A stretch of DNA of 64,000 nt, taken from Symbiodinium kawagutii (taxonomy: Eukaryota; Sar; Dinophyceae; Suessiales; Symbiodiniaceae). The position numbers were made by a program, and so were the translations under genes. Positions 32,941 through 43,613 of this stretch are shown piece after piece. The stretch spans positions 247,357 through 311,356 of the forward strand of contig VSDK01012888.1 of the NCBI GenBank assembly GCA_009767595.1. The letters run 5' to 3'. How positions within the stretch are numbered: position 1 is the first letter of the stretch; each line of letters starts with the position of its first letter. The notes under the pieces are model-generated. The model searched no databases and was not told the origin of the DNA. It worked only from the letters and a program-made list of their open reading frames with translations.

Positions 32941-33456
32941 CTGAGGACGAGACCACCGCGGAAAACCATGGTCAAACCCATGGTTTTCTGGTTGGTGGTT
33001 GCAACCCCCATGAAAAAAATATTAGTCAACCAGCTATTTGTTAATAAATAATCGGCAAAATAAAAAATGTTAGAAACCACCAACGAGTTTTTGTTATAGG
33101 GTAAGCCATGGTAAACAAGCTACAAAATCGAAAATTCACCCTGTGAAGCTGGTTTACCTACATCTTAATAAGCATTTTTTAGCTTCCAGGTTCGTTTGCC
33201 ACAAATCCTTCCTGTTGGTGGATGCCATCTAGCACAAAGGCCAACAAACTACAGCAGATTCTGACAGCCGTTCGTAGCCGAAATTGGTGTTGCGGGCTGA
33301 AAGGGTACACACACCAATGACCTTGAGCATGTGTATGTGGGTGTGCGCATGACTTTTAGGGTGCCCACTTTAAAAGACCTCTCAGTTGCAACCGTTTGGT
33401 CTCGGAAGCTCATCTCAGATATGCCAAAAAGTCTTGGATGTCCTTGATTTCAAGAT

Positions 33457-33691
33457 TCACGGCATTGACCCTTGATTCGTTGCTACCGTGATGAGTTTAC
33501 TCTCTACACATGCCGTCCTGCAAAAAAAAAGGCCTTTGCCATATTGGCAGCGTGTGTTCATCTCGAAATGGACCATGGCAACAAAACTCTCCACAAATTT
33601 GGGCAATGTCAATGTCTCTTTATTAGATATCATGAGTATTCTCAGGGAAGAAACCTGCAGAACAAAAGCTGTGGCCATGGTTCTTAGTTGA
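33457..33691. other. Open on three frames, not resolved
   Basis: Plus 33488-33691 (MATKLSTNLGNVNVSLLDIM), plus 33472-33687 and minus 33457-33678 all look protein-like. I cannot choose. Confidence 0.25.
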
Positions 33692-33951
33692 AATCATTGA
33701 TCTCACCCTATGGTGGACTGTTTGCTGCACACTAATGCCAACTTGAAGCATTGTTCCCTAGCATGGTTTGACCCCGTGAATGTAGCCATAGAACAAGCAC
33801 TTCCTCAAATGAACTTTGGTACTCAAATCAGGCTCTCCAATTCTCTGCCAATGATTTGTTCTATCCCTGTAAATGCAATTATTTGTGTTTATTTACATGT
33901 CTTTACTGCACCAGACTCAGATCTGTCTCAGCCAACTTTTCTCCCAGCGCG

Positions 33952-34085
33952 TTGTCCACAGGTTCAATGCCGGCTCAGGTGTGACCAATCTTCGAAAACA
34001 CCACTGCCGCCACGGCCACCAAGAAGAGCCTCGGCCCCAAAAAACAGATTCAGTTTGTGGGTCAAAACCCTGCGACTCGTTTGAT
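33952..34085 (+). CDS. Possible exon, strand uncertain
   Basis: Plus: ACTTTTCTCCCAG|CGCGTTG then RVVHRFNAGSGVTNLRKHHC and RHGHQEEPRPQKTDSV. Minus: LNLFFGAEALLGGRGGSGVF to TGA. The pyrimidine-rich acceptor favours plus. It would precede the gene at 34289-34910. Confidence 0.35.
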
Positions 34086-34131
34086 GTTCCCAAGTCTTGC
34101 ACATTTTCAAGGGAACATCTCAACTACCATA

Positions 34132-34240
34132 TGGTTGGGGCACTCCGGACTCCTGATAGCTCCAAAAAGCTCCCCCTTTTAAAAGGGCCAGAACGGGATA
34201 CGCCTCGCTCCTGGCCTTGCTCCCTCCCAACCACCAGTCA
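34132..34240. repeat. Introner-like element, copy 3
   Basis: Minus: GTGGTTGGGAGGGAGCAAGG, CCCTTTTAAAAGGGGGAGC core, GGAGTGCCCCAACCATATGG TAGTTG. Same layout as 44098-44187. Confidence 0.65.
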
Positions 34241-34288
34241 GATCCTCAGTGCCCTAGTGCCAGCTGCCATGCCAGCCTTCCCCTGCAG

Positions 34289-34910
34289 CTGAGTTGCTGG
34301 AAGACCAAGTATGAGACCATCCATGCGGCGAAGGTTTGGTGCCCTTCCATCAGCCAGCTTGACACCTGCGCCGAGGGAACTCCCAACAACCCAGGGGCAC
34401 CAGGAGAGACCGGAGAGAGGTCGCAGTTTTGGTGCTATCCTATGTGTATACTATCCTACGTATATATGTATATAGTTGCCTTTCTTCATGTTTGCCCGAA
34501 AAAAAGCCTATATGCCAGAAATGCCTATGTTGAATGGGTTCAAGCACTCTCTCTCTCTCTCTCCCTCTCTGGTGTTCTTTACTTTACCCCTCTTTCCGGC
34601 TCCCCTTCCGGAGAAGATCTGCGGGGAGATGCGCCAGGTTGGCCATGAAATTGAGGTCTCCTCGTCAACTTGGGGATGATCCTTCAGCCACAGAAAAAAG
34701 GTTATCAACTCAAGCTCCACAAATTATCCATATGTCCCAACTCGACCTCACAAAATCATCGGTATTTCGCAGCATTTCCCTCACCTTCCCAGGATTCCTT
34801 ACCATTTGGGCCGTGGTGGGGCCCACCCCACCGCGCTGAACCTGGCTGGATGGATCCACCTCCCAGTGGAAGAACAGAGGATGAGCCGCCTGCAGCGGCT
34901 CAAGGTGTAA
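34289..34910 (+). CDS. Plus-strand gene fragment, three exons, unknown protein
   Basis: Exon A 34289-34419 follows CCCTGCAG: LSCWKTKYETIHAAKVWCPS, ISQLDTCAEG..., GC3 about 70%, to AGAG|GTCGCA. Exon B about 34588-34649: LPEKICGEMRQVGHEIE then a possible GAG|GTCTCC donor (frame open to TGA 34679). Exon C 34793-34910 follows TTCCCAG: GAHPTALNLAGWIHLPVEEQ, RMSRLQRLKV, TAA, GC3 about 76%. Phases A to B and B to C do not all match, so boundaries need correction. Two stops 230 bases apart support B being spliced. The protein is not recognised. Confidence 0.5.
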
Positions 34911-36102
34911 GGCCTATGAGGCTTCCCCCTACCAATTGTCATAGGAACCCCTATGGCAATCTATGGCCGCCATGCAGAAATATATATGCACCGATCAGGA
35001 AGAATCAGCAAGCCGCAAGTTTGCTTTCCGGCCCCTGAAAACCATGTATGAAGCAAGGGGACGCAACCAACCAGCATGAAACAACATGAACGGCACCATG
35101 AGATGTCACAATCTTTAATTTAAAATTCTCAGATCCGCATCCTTGTTTAACATCAAATACATGCACGCACACATTTCCCACTTTGAATGGACTTTCGCCA
35201 GCTCCAGACTCCAGACTAACACACCCAGTTCTATCCCAATGTTGTACTTTTGTTTTGAGGACCTGGGGTTTAGAATCCAACTCCCTTGGTCTACAGTGAC
35301 GCAGTGGGTTATTTTTTTTTGTAAGAGTCGTGCTACATTCATCTTTCTTTTCGTTTGGAGGGGTACTAGCACCCATGAGATGTGAATCTACGCTCAATTG
35401 GTCAACATGTCTTTCTGGTTGCGTTGGCCTTTGGCATGTTTAATGCCGGGTGGGTGGACGGACTTGTTGATAGTGTTCAGGCATGGTGCTTGCACTTCCA
35501 CCTTTGTGTAGGTTCTCAATGAAGTACAGTTGTTAGCTTCAACATCCCGCCTTGGCTTCCAACAAATGATTTTTGATCGTTTTCCCTTCTAATCCCTACT
35601 AGAAACCGATATGAAGCCTTTTTCCTGGCCAAGGTTTATGCAGCTGCTCTTCCAAACACTCCGATGATTTGTGCGACATATGTTGCCTTCTGCCGTCTGG
35701 AAACGAGTAATATGGACCCTCCCAGTTCAGATATCAAGTTTGGGATCCGGCTGTTTCCAGCAGGCTTCAGTGTGACTGCTACCACCTGCATAAGCCAAGC
35801 ACTCCTTCAGCTATCGTAGTCCAGCCATGTCCAGCTTGCCAGCAAACTTTCCACGCCTTGATGTTGTAGGTCGCTTCTGCCTGTTGGACTGCCAACCTGC
35901 CATTTCGAGGAACTTTATCAATTTGCATCTCTTTCAAAATGCATATCAGTTATCTCTCTCTCTTCCTCTGCATATCTTTCTCCAGTTTTTCACAGCAACT
36001 AAATGCCTGCATCTCATTGCTTTTTCCACAGTTTTTTCTGTGCAAGTTCATCCATTCATCACCAAGTCTCAAATCCTTTGTTCACATGGCTTTCCATTAG
36101 AA

Positions 36103-36399
36103 TCATGATAGCGAGGCTTTTTCCATCCAATGGCCGAAGCAAAGCTGCTTCATTAGCTGCTTACTGTGCTGCCGACCGCGCCTGTAGAATGCTCGGTCAT
36201 TGTTGGCCATCAACCTGCACCAGCAAGGCACGGCAAGGCACGACGCACCACCATGAACGGCATCCCTGACATCGAGGGTGGCTGACAGCAGGCCTGATGC
36301 CTCCGCTGGCTTGAGGGTTGTTGTAGTTGCCTCACTCGCAGCCGTCCTCTGAACATGCGCAGTACTCGGCTGCTGAAGCTGTAACGGTGCTGGTGGCAT
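36103..36399 (-). CDS. 3'-terminal exon, hypothetical protein
   Basis: A minus frame of 98 codons with strong GC3 bias. N part is rich in Thr/Ala/Gln (PLQLQQPSTAHVQRTAASEA). Middle is LSATLDVRDAVHGGASCLAV. The C part is basic (DRAFYRRGRQHSKQLMKQLC) and ends KASLS at TGA 36103. The first Met (36399) may not be the real start because CACCAG|ATG is also an acceptor. Family not recognised. Confidence 0.55.
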   Translation of the reverse strand: MPPAPLQLQQPSTAHVQRTAASEATTTTLKPAEASGLLSATLDVRDAVHGGASCLAVPCWCRLMANNDRAFYRRGRQHSKQLMKQLCFGHWMEKASLS

Positions 36400-36897
36400 C
36401 TGGTGGCGTCTGGTGACAGTTTATCAATCATTCAACTGAGCTTGGCAACTGAGCCATCAACGAATACAGGCTGCTGATTCAATGTTTGTCCGGAGAGTAA
36501 GGCTAGTGGTGCACTGGTTGTACTGGAAGTTATTGCAACTCACGATCTAGTGGACAGCATTCACAGTTGGATCGCCCCGTCCCAAGACCCCACACCCAAT
36601 CATCAGCCTGACTTCCCTTCAACTTTCATGAGACTAAAGCTGCACGGAGGATAGTAACCATGTGATTTGGCCAAGAAGAGTCCGATTACTGGATGCTACT
36701 TTATGGAGTTTATTGAAGACCACCTTGTTTAGGTAGCATGTTGTAAAAGGATGCGAAAAATCTGTTTCCCTGACCCACTTCCTATGTACCCCCAACTGCT
36801 ACCAGGGTCTGTCAGGTATCAGATTTTAGACCCTGTTCAAGGCTCTGAAATGGGGATCTAACATGAAGTTACCAGGGTCTGATCTTTCTATCAATCC

Positions 36898-37070
36898 ACC
36901 ACTACCTGTGGTGCAGTGCTGACCAGTGATCTAAGCTCTTGCGGCCAAGTGACGGCAAGTGAAGTCAGCCTGGCTGCCACTGCAACAATCAGTGCCTGCG
37001 TGCGAAAGGACGACTTGGAGCAGCAGCAAACTAAAACGGGAGGAAAGATTGCGGGAGATCCACTATCATA
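36898..37070 (+). CDS. Exon, unknown protein
   Basis: The plus frame reads VLTSDLSSCGQVTASEVSLA, ATATISACVRKDDLEQQQTK and TGGKIAGD with good codon use. Open to a stop at 37134. Two other frames are open but poorer. May belong to the gene ending at 38368. Confidence 0.4.
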
Positions 37071-37216
37071 TAAACACATGTCAACTGTCAACACTGTTCA
37101 TAAATCGACCACGGCCTCATTTAGCGTTAAATAGCTATCATCAGATTGGCCAATTGGTCTCACTGTCAAATATCATAAATACATGTTGACAGCTTGCAAT
37201 TTTGGATCCGTAGATT

Positions 37217-37300
37217 TGGGAATGTGAGAGCACAGCTAGTTCCAGCAGGCCTTTCTGCCAACTTTTTTGGGAATGTGAGAGCACAGCTAGTTCCAGCAGG
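37217..37300. repeat. 32-bp duplicated unit
   Basis: GGGAATGTGAGAGCACAGCT AGTTCCAGCAGG occurs at 37217-37248 and again at 37269-37300. Confidence 0.9.
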
Positions 37301-37923
37301 ACCCGATGTCATCGTCATACTTGGCACTGCTTGAGAAATTTGAACAAATGAACCAGATGGACTGTTGAAAAGCATCACCAAAGGTTCCTGCAGTGCTCCA
37401 GTCAGTATGCCTTTCTTTCTGCAAATGATAAGTATAGGCTATACTTGATGATTCCCCCACAAAACCAAAACAACAAACAATTCAGGATGGCAACAGTGGC
37501 TACCCTGTAAGCCCTAAGCATCTCACCTTGCATTCTGCGGTCATCAAGACAACTTGTTCATCCCACATCTCAAGACTCGTCAAGACTTCATCCAACTATA
37601 TGCATGCTCCTCTTTTGCGTTTCGGTGCCGTGCGTGTCTGATCCTTGGTATGTTTTGATGCATTTGTGGAGACAGGTGAGTATCATTCATCTGTATGACC
37701 CTCCAAAGCATATATCATACCTGCTGTACTTCAAGACAGCCATGATCATCTTTGACCTTTTACTGTAGCCACACAATCCCCCCACCCTCCAAAGGTGGGC
37801 TATGAAAAATGAACCAGTACCTACCAGTCCCGCTAATTGATCACCAGGTGCCTCTTACGACAAACTGAAAGGTTTTTGGACAAACTCTTGATCACTGATC
37901 TATCCCTCTCAACTTTTCTGCAG

Positions 37924-38368
37924 GCGACGCAGGTTGCTCGTGGCGCGCTGTTCACACGGCCCGCCTACTGCCCAGAAATCATAGGACACGGGAGTCGCCG
38001 TGCCAAAGACGATTGGCGCCTGGGATAAGACCAGGCCACAAACCATTAGCACTGAAGTCGAACAAAAAGAGCAACCCTGCAATGGTGACCTTAACCATGG
38101 AGAATAATGTTGGTTTCTGATTAGTGTAACCCCCCTAAAGTAATGAAAATAGATGAAACCAACAGGTAGATACTAATCAGAAACCAACATTATATGATAT
38201 TGGTGGTTTGTAGCGCTTGAGGCTAGTGGATAACCAAAAAAAAGACACAAGTGCTAACACAAAATCAGCACCGTCCGAGGCTTCGCTGCCGGTATTGAGC
38301 TGCCGGCCACGCAGAAGATCTTCCCGTTTTTGAAGCCTCGCTGCAGTTGGCAGTTTGAAGTGGAGTAG
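37924..38368 (+). CDS. Two C-terminal exons of one plus-strand gene
   Basis: First exon from 37924, after a fine acceptor (CTATCCCTCTCAACTTTTCTGCAG): ATQVARGALFTRPAYCPEII then GHGSRRAKDD. Unspliced it would stop at 38028, but a GC donor after GATTG (38010) has phase 2 and fits the next exon. Second exon 38269-38368 after AAATCAG: TVRGFAAGIELPATQKIFPF, LKPRCSWQFEVE, TAG. Both have about 70% GC3. The intron contains a 91-bp TIR element. No family recognised. Confidence 0.6.
38104..38194. repeat. TIR family 5, 22-bp perfect arms
   Basis: ATAATGTTGGTTTCTGATTA GT is inverted perfectly at the right end. 91 bp, in the intron of the gene at 37924-38368. Confidence 0.92.
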
Positions 38369-38422
38369 ACATGCAAGAGTTGCACTGACCAAAGATGACA
38401 ACCCAGGAAAGCTTGCCCTACC

Positions 38423-38515
38423 CTTCCAGTCATGATAGCAAGTAACCAACCCACAACAACAATGGTATAAACATGTAGAAACCAGCTGGTTACCTGCTAT
38501 CAGGGTCACTGGAAG
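38423..38515. repeat. TIR family 3, copy 2
   Basis: CTTCCAGTCATGATAGCAAG TAACC left, GGTTACCTGCTATCAGGGTC ACTGGAAG right. 55 bases past the stop at 38368. Confidence 0.85.
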
Positions 38516-38702
38516 CCCAGAGTTGGGACTGCAAGGCAAAACTACTTTCAAGTGGTTGTGGGTCAAAATCCGGTACCCCCAAAACCATTGGTTTATAATG
38601 ATGGTAGGGTTAAATTGGATTTCCAATATAAATCATTATTACTTGGGGGTGGATAATGTTGACCCATACCCAAGTCCTTGCAGTCGGTCAACCTTCTGCA
38701 AG

Positions 38703-38783
38703 ACCAGACCTGACATGGGAGACCTGTCTGCTGATCCGTATCTGCCCGACAAATGCCCAAACCCAGGATGTGAATTAGGGTAA
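38703..38783 (+). CDS. Possible terminal exon
   Basis: CTTCTGCAAG|ACC then TRPDMGDLSADPYLPDKCPN PGCELG and TAA at 38783. Coding-like, short, family unknown. Confidence 0.4.
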   Translation, partial: TRPDMGDLSADPYLPDKCPNPGCELG

Positions 38784-38921
38784 TTTCATCACTCTTCGAT
38801 ACTTCTCCCCTAAATGTGTGGCACCTCTCAGCCTTCCCAATGGACAAGAATCGGGGACAATGTCCCTTTAACAGCCATTCAACTGGCATTTCATGAGAAG
38901 TTGACACCTTTGGGTGCCCAG

Positions 38922-39013
38922 GAACCCATGGACTTTTGCACATCGACTTGGCTGCCAGGGGCAAACTGAACAATGCCCGCATCCAGCAACTGCTGTCCGA
39001 GCATGCGATTGGG
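38922..39013 (+). CDS. Helical-repeat-like exon
   Basis: GTGCCCAG|GA at 38920-38923, then THGLLHIDLAARGKLNNARI and QQLLSEHAIG, ending GGG|GTACACC (GT donor). About 74% GC3. The L..ID.AARG.L..A...L pattern is like a PPR-type repeat. The frame stays open further (VHHPGRSTPRS). The reverse strand is open but less likely. Confidence 0.55.
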
Positions 39014-39229
39014 GTACACCATCCTGGGCGAAGCACCCCACGCAGCATACAGGGTGCAAATACATTGTCATTCTACAAATGGAATTGCTCATCAAAATCA
39101 AGACCCTCATGATGATCATCATGACCTTTTTCATCCATTGTTCATCATGATCATCAACCATCAGCCAGCAGCCACCTATCGCCAACCAAGAACTACCAAT
39201 TACCAATAACAATCAGACAGCCAATGATC

Positions 39230-40010
39230 ATTATCGTCACCAACGGCAACAACCCAGTCACATAATTACCAGTCACCAAACGAACCAGTCATGAGTCATG
39301 AACATCATATTCTGCATCAGCATGACCACGCGCATCAGTCGCCAAGTTAATTACCAATCCTATGTGCTAGGAAAGGATCACCAACGTCATTTGGCACTGG
39401 GGCGACAGTTCTAGATTGGGACTGAAACCACTGGCAAACAACGGCCGCCCACATCAAAACCAATCTCGACCCCCAAGTTTTAAGTCAAACTACAAAGCAT
39501 GAGATTGAACAACGGATTGCACATATCTTAAGATTTCTCAGCACAGCCGGCAAACACTGCCGAAGAGGAAACCCTTTGGGGAAGCCCTTGGTATATATAT
39601 ATATATGTATATATATATGTATATATATATATATACATATATATTTATTGACTTATTTGTTTATACATTTAGACAAAAATAGATATAGATATAGATAAAC
39701 ATATGTGCGTGTACAAAAACAAAACCCTAACAAACAAATAAGAATAATTATACACAAGTGCTACATTTCCAAATGCGTCTGGTACATATCTATGACGTTT
39801 TAATATGTTTTATGATTTCTTATGCTACCAGTTTGCTTTGCCCATTCAACCTGTTCTATACGTTCACATGTGTATATCTCGCTCTTTCTCTCTCTCTATC
39901 ACTTTCATGCATACATATCTACAAACATTTCTACAAGAATCATCTATGCAAATGTACGTTTCAAAGATTCTAATTATTCTACTATATTCAGATTATTTTC
40001 CAATTTAAAT
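39230..40010. other. No supported gene
   Basis: A/C-rich sequence, then (TA)n and pyrimidine-rich sequence. ORFs at 39758-40008 come from (CT)n sequence. Confidence 0.45.
39594..39665. repeat. (TA)n-rich tract
   Basis: TATATATATATATGTATATATATATG and longer runs. Confidence 0.9.
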
Positions 40011-40017
40011 ATTGGAA

Positions 40018-40205
40018 TCAATTGGCAAATTGCTGCCATTCTTGGACCTTTATGTCCTCGCCATCCTGAGGCCACACCACCGTGGTTTGCCCCTTCTGCC
40101 ACGTTGCGTGTAGTTGTTCAAATTGGCCAGGTCGTAATATTTCCTCGCCACAACGGCCGATGCCAACACACCAAAACCTGGTTCTGATGGGTTTGGATGA
40201 TCTCC
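40018..40205 (-). CDS. Probable terminal exon, frame not settled
   Basis: One minus frame ends at 40018: ATWQKGQTTVVWPQDGEDIK, VQEWQQFAN. A second minus frame over 40070-40200 has higher GC3: VLASAVVARKYYDLANLNNY. Both may be real if an intron lies between them. Probably the 3' end of the membrane-protein gene at 40488-41191. Confidence 0.4.
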
Positions 40206-40487
40206 ATTGTGCCCTCGATCGAGTTCGTGTGTCTTGAGCAGGAACACGTGAGAGATGGTGACCAGTGGTCAAGATTTACGATTTCGACTGAACGCCACCT
40301 AGTGGCATACTGCAGCAGTATCATGTAAGAACAGCAAATTTTGCCAGCAGAAACTCCATTGTCAATCACTGGACTGATGCTTGAGCCCGCCACTGCAAAC
40401 AGCTGCCAACCAACACAACAACCACCACAAGCACCACCCGCAGCTGGCCACGGCCGAGGCACGAGGTGAGCTGAAAGTTCTTATCAC

Positions 40488-41191
40488 CCTGGTGGAAGGC
40501 CATGATCCACGCCAGCAGCAGCGTCAACGCAAAGAAGACCCACCAGGACCTCCACAGCGGCTGTCGCAGTAGCGTGGCAGTACAGGGGACGGAGCAGGTC
40601 ACGTGTGCGTTGGTAGCAAGTCATGGTGGGTAGTGGGATATCATACGGGAACCTCGAGGCTTGATGGTTAAGAATACCTTCCATGAATCATGATAACTAT
40701 AATGAGAAACCCCCAGATGACACCAATATTGAGTATGGAATACCCCCTAAATCTCCACTAATCTAAAATTGACGCTTAGGATAATTCAAGGGGTCCCCGA
40801 CTCGGAGAAACCACCAGACCTGACAGCAAATAGTGCCAGGAACGGACTCCCGGGCACTGCTTATGGTGGCCTTGGTTGACCTCGATGATCCTATGGCGGC
40901 CGCATGTCAAGCAGTATACAATAGGCAGTAGTAAGATCCCTAAACAATTGGGCAATGCAATGAAAATCAAGTACAAACACGCTTAGAAACAAATTCCGGT
41001 CGGTCATGATTGTGGCCTTTGCTTTCTTTCGCACTCTCCCGGCGTTGAAATGCACAAGACTTTTTGCAACCATAGGACTTGGATGCGGAGTAAAGCGGAA
41101 CAGCCACCCACCCATCCCCCGGTGCTCTGTGCCACATTGTGAAAGATGATGAAGCTGACCAGCAACATATTGGCACCCCAAGCATCAATGA
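40488..41191 (-). CDS. Membrane-protein gene fragment, three exons
   Basis: Exon 41128-41191: acceptor CACCTAG|TC, IDAWGANMLLVSFIIFHNVA (a hydrophobic segment), GA donor at 41127. Exon 40848-40890: CCATAG|G, IIEVNQGHHKQCPG, GT donor. Exon 40488-40560: GCGACAG|CCG, PLWRSWWVFFALTLLLAWIM AFHQ with 95% GC3, donor CAGG|GTGATAAG. Phases 2 and 0 match at the two joins. Two membrane helices are predicted by eye. Family not recognised. A plus-strand reading at 40441-40470 ends in a GTGAGC donor and is an alternative for part of it. Confidence 0.55.
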
Positions 41192-41196
41192 CTAGG

Positions 41197-41340
41197 TGCA
41201 ACCATGGACCAGAAACCCTGGGCCATGCGGGTCGCAGCTAAGGTGGAGCAGCTCCAGGCCCCCGGACGGTTCGCGCTCTGGCGCCACCCCGGCGAAGATC
41301 TTGAAACGACCCGTCACTGCCTGGCGACCGAAGAAACTCA
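41197..41340 (-). CDS. Strong coding block, strand ambiguous
   Basis: Minus: LSFFGRQAVTGRFKIFAGVA, PEREPSGGLELLHLSCDPHG. Plus: MDQKPWAMRVAAKVEQLQAP, GRFALWRHPGEDLETTRHCL. Each has about 72% GC3. I list minus because the neighbours (40488-41191) are on that strand. On plus it would be a first exon starting at 41206. Confidence 0.45.
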
Positions 41341-41350
41341 GCATATTAGG

Positions 41351-41479
41351 GCGTTTCTCAAGTCATAGGGGGCCCCTCAAATCATCCAATATCAGCCAGT
41401 TATACCAATATATCAGTCATGTCTAGTAGGAAACTTCAGAAACCAACCGTTTTGGGGGTTACCTATTTTTGAGAAACCT
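41351..41479. repeat. TIR family 1 copy
   Basis: GCGTTTCTCAAGTCATAGGG left, CTATTTTTGAGAAACCTC right, GGGGCCCC and GGGGGTTACC inside. Confidence 0.75.
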
Positions 41480-41511
41480 CGGCATGATTGAGAGTAAAGA
41501 TTAGGTAAGGC

Positions 41512-41635
41512 TAACGATGGTGAATGATAAGAGTAAAGCTTCATGATGTTGAATGATAGAAAGCTTTACTATGTCTCATGATGGTGAATGAAAAGAGTAA
41601 GGGTTCATGATGGTGAATGATGAGCAAAAGCTATA
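41512..41635. repeat. Degenerate tandem repeat ATGATGGTGAATGATAAGAG
   Basis: Four units of about 32 bases with the shared words TCATGATGGTGAATGA and AGAGTAAAG. Confidence 0.75.
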
Positions 41636-42447
41636 CAAAACCGAACAATGATGATTTCTCCCTCAGTGAATGAAGCACAGCTTCAGTTTGACCATAGCTG
41701 AGGATTTAGCCCAAATATATCCAAATATCTGACTGCGGGATAGTGTGGGTGGTTTATTCAACAGCTGGCTGGACTTCCCATGGCGAGGTCAAGCATGGCT
41801 GAACTTTAAACTACAGGAAGGATCGGAAAGGTAGGCGTTGAGTACCATTGATTTTGGAAATTTGCCGCCATTTTGTCTGCCTACCTGCCCTCCAACTTGT
41901 CTTGACAAAGGATGGAATGCAATCATGATCAAAGAATGATGATAGATCATGCTACCAGCAAGGTGTGCCACGGGTGTCTCAAGAACTGCTCCACCACGGC
42001 TCGAAAAGGCCGGTTTTTGATGGTTTAGGATGTCAAACATGTGCTCGCATCGCAAGAGATACTCAGCACAGATTCGCATCGGACCATACAGTCTCATCAC
42101 TGGTAACCAGTGGCAGCAGCACCTTCCGACTTCATTGTTGACTGAGCAAATCACAGGTGATCCAAAAAGTTTTGCCTTGAAGCTTCTTGACCAAGGTTAA
42201 GAACCTTGCAAGTGGATCGTTGATGGTTGAACACTTTTTGTAGTGGTTGAAATTGTTGCAGCTTCTCCGTGATGCTTGGCTGCAAGCACTAGGGCTGATT
42301 TGCTGGAATGGTAGCTTGATGGCACAGCAATGAAGAGACTTGCCTGCAGTAACACATCTGCAGGCAACACTGGGATCATATCTCACTGGACTGTCGATGG
42401 GGTGAACAAAATAAAACGCCGCTGCTAGTCCGAGCATGCGAGAGCCG

Positions 42448-42552
42448 CTATCTAAAACCTTTCGGACCCATGGCCTTGACCAAAATGATGATCGCAATCA
42501 CCAAGAGCACGAAGACTGAGATGTTGCACAAGATGGGCTGACTGTAGTGGAT
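42448..42552 (-). CDS. 3'-terminal exon with transmembrane helix
   Basis: Acceptor TTGTCCTTCCAG|ATC (42554-42553), then IHYSQPILCNISVFVLLVIA, IIILVKAMGPKGFR and TAG at 42450-42448. The hydrophobic run of about 18 residues followed by a basic tail suggests a C-terminal membrane anchor or the last helix of a multi-pass protein. GC3 about 77%. A different minus frame (42132-42497) overlaps but is less likely. Family unknown. Confidence 0.65.
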   Translation of the reverse strand: MHYSQPILCNISVFVLLVIAIIILVKAMGPKGFR

Positions 42553-42925
42553 CTGGAAGGACAACAGGCCTCAGCTTCTTGTCTCGCTAGAGATGACTGG
42601 GCTGAGTGTGACCTTGCGCGGCCAAGAGGCTGTACACCAAAACGAACATGCCCCAGGGAACCAAGGTACACCTCAGTCAAAAGCATACAAAACTGGAGAA
42701 TTCTTGACAAAAAATAGTGGATCAGAGTTCTTGGAAACTTGAAACATCTTGAACCGCCAAAGAGCTGGCAGCGAACAGCTGCAGCAGCTACAGTTTGAAG
42801 CACAACCATAGATCACAATCCAAACAAGAGAAAAAACAATTGAAAAGCCTTGAAATTGAAAAAGTCACCAAACATAGTCAAACCAAACCCTTGTCTCGTT
42901 CATCCTCGTTCTCCCCCGTTCATGT

Positions 42926-43012
42926 TTTGCATCTGCCGTCAGGGCACACGATGAAGGGCACAAAGTTCATCTTCCTCTTGGGCAGCGGAAGCCACACTCC
43001 TTTGCTGAAGGC
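42926..43012 (-). CDS. Internal exon, unknown protein
   Basis: CCCTCCAG|GCC acceptor, then AFSKGVWLPLPKRKMNFVPF and IVCPDGRCK with about 72% GC3. A GA donor is possible after TGCCCT. Likely the same gene as 42448-42552. Other frames on both strands are open but weaker. Confidence 0.5.
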
Positions 43013-43085
43013 CTGGAGGGCACCATAGCCTCAGGGGCGGCCCACCCGTTGTTGCGATGCGCTGTTGATGCCAACTAGTGGCACC

Positions 43086-43131
43086 GGTTGGGTTGAAGAA
43101 TTCAAGATGTTGGGTTGAAGAATTCAAAATG
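43086..43131. repeat. 24-bp tandem duplication
   Basis: GTTGGGTTGAAGAATTCAAR ATG occurs twice in a row. Confidence 0.9.
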
Positions 43132-43215
43132 TCTAAGAATTTATGATCTTTTAGAATTTGGTATGTTTACGATGTTAAGGTACTGCTCAAGAACTTCAGT
43201 CATGCACAAATCCGG

Positions 43216-43380
43216 AATTCACAAGCATTGCTGCGAGGCACTTCCAAAGAGATTTGGTCCATCAGCGAACTGCCTGAGCTTCAGCGATTGCCCAGTCGCA
43301 GGCATGGGGGAGCACGCGACCAGCCCTTTCCAGTTGCATGGCCATTTGGAGGCCCTGCTGTCCCTTCAGCGGTCATAATT
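43216..43380. other. Coding block, strand and frame unresolved
   Basis: Plus: HKHCCEALPKRFGPSANCLS...EALLSLQRS to TAA (67% GC3). Plus, second frame: TSKEIWSISELPELQRLPSR. Minus: LKGQQGLQMAMQLERAGRVL. One is probably an exon. Confidence 0.4.
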
Positions 43381-43389
43381 TCTATGCCC

Positions 43390-43512
43390 AAATGGCTATG
43401 TGTCAGTTCACCCTGTACCCCTGGTTCCCCATCATTAACCATTGTTTCCCTATTATTGTTGGTTATTATCCCTAGAAAATTGGTTGGTTAATATTGACCC
43501 ATGGCCATATTT
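43390..43512 (+). repeat. Repeat family 7, copy 1
   Basis: AATGGCTATGTGTCA at the left, TGACCCATGGCCATATT at the right. The interior has CCCTGTACCCCTGGTTCCCC, CATTGTTTCCCTAT and TTGTTGGTTATTAT. A reversed copy is at 60131-60243 and a fragment at 46426-46470. Confidence 0.8.
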
Positions 43513-43613
43513 GTAGGAAAACTTATGTATCTCTCCATGATTGTTCACAAGTCGCTTGTAGGATCCTACCCGATAATGGATTGAACATGTGAGAAACTAT
43601 AAAGCAACATGAT

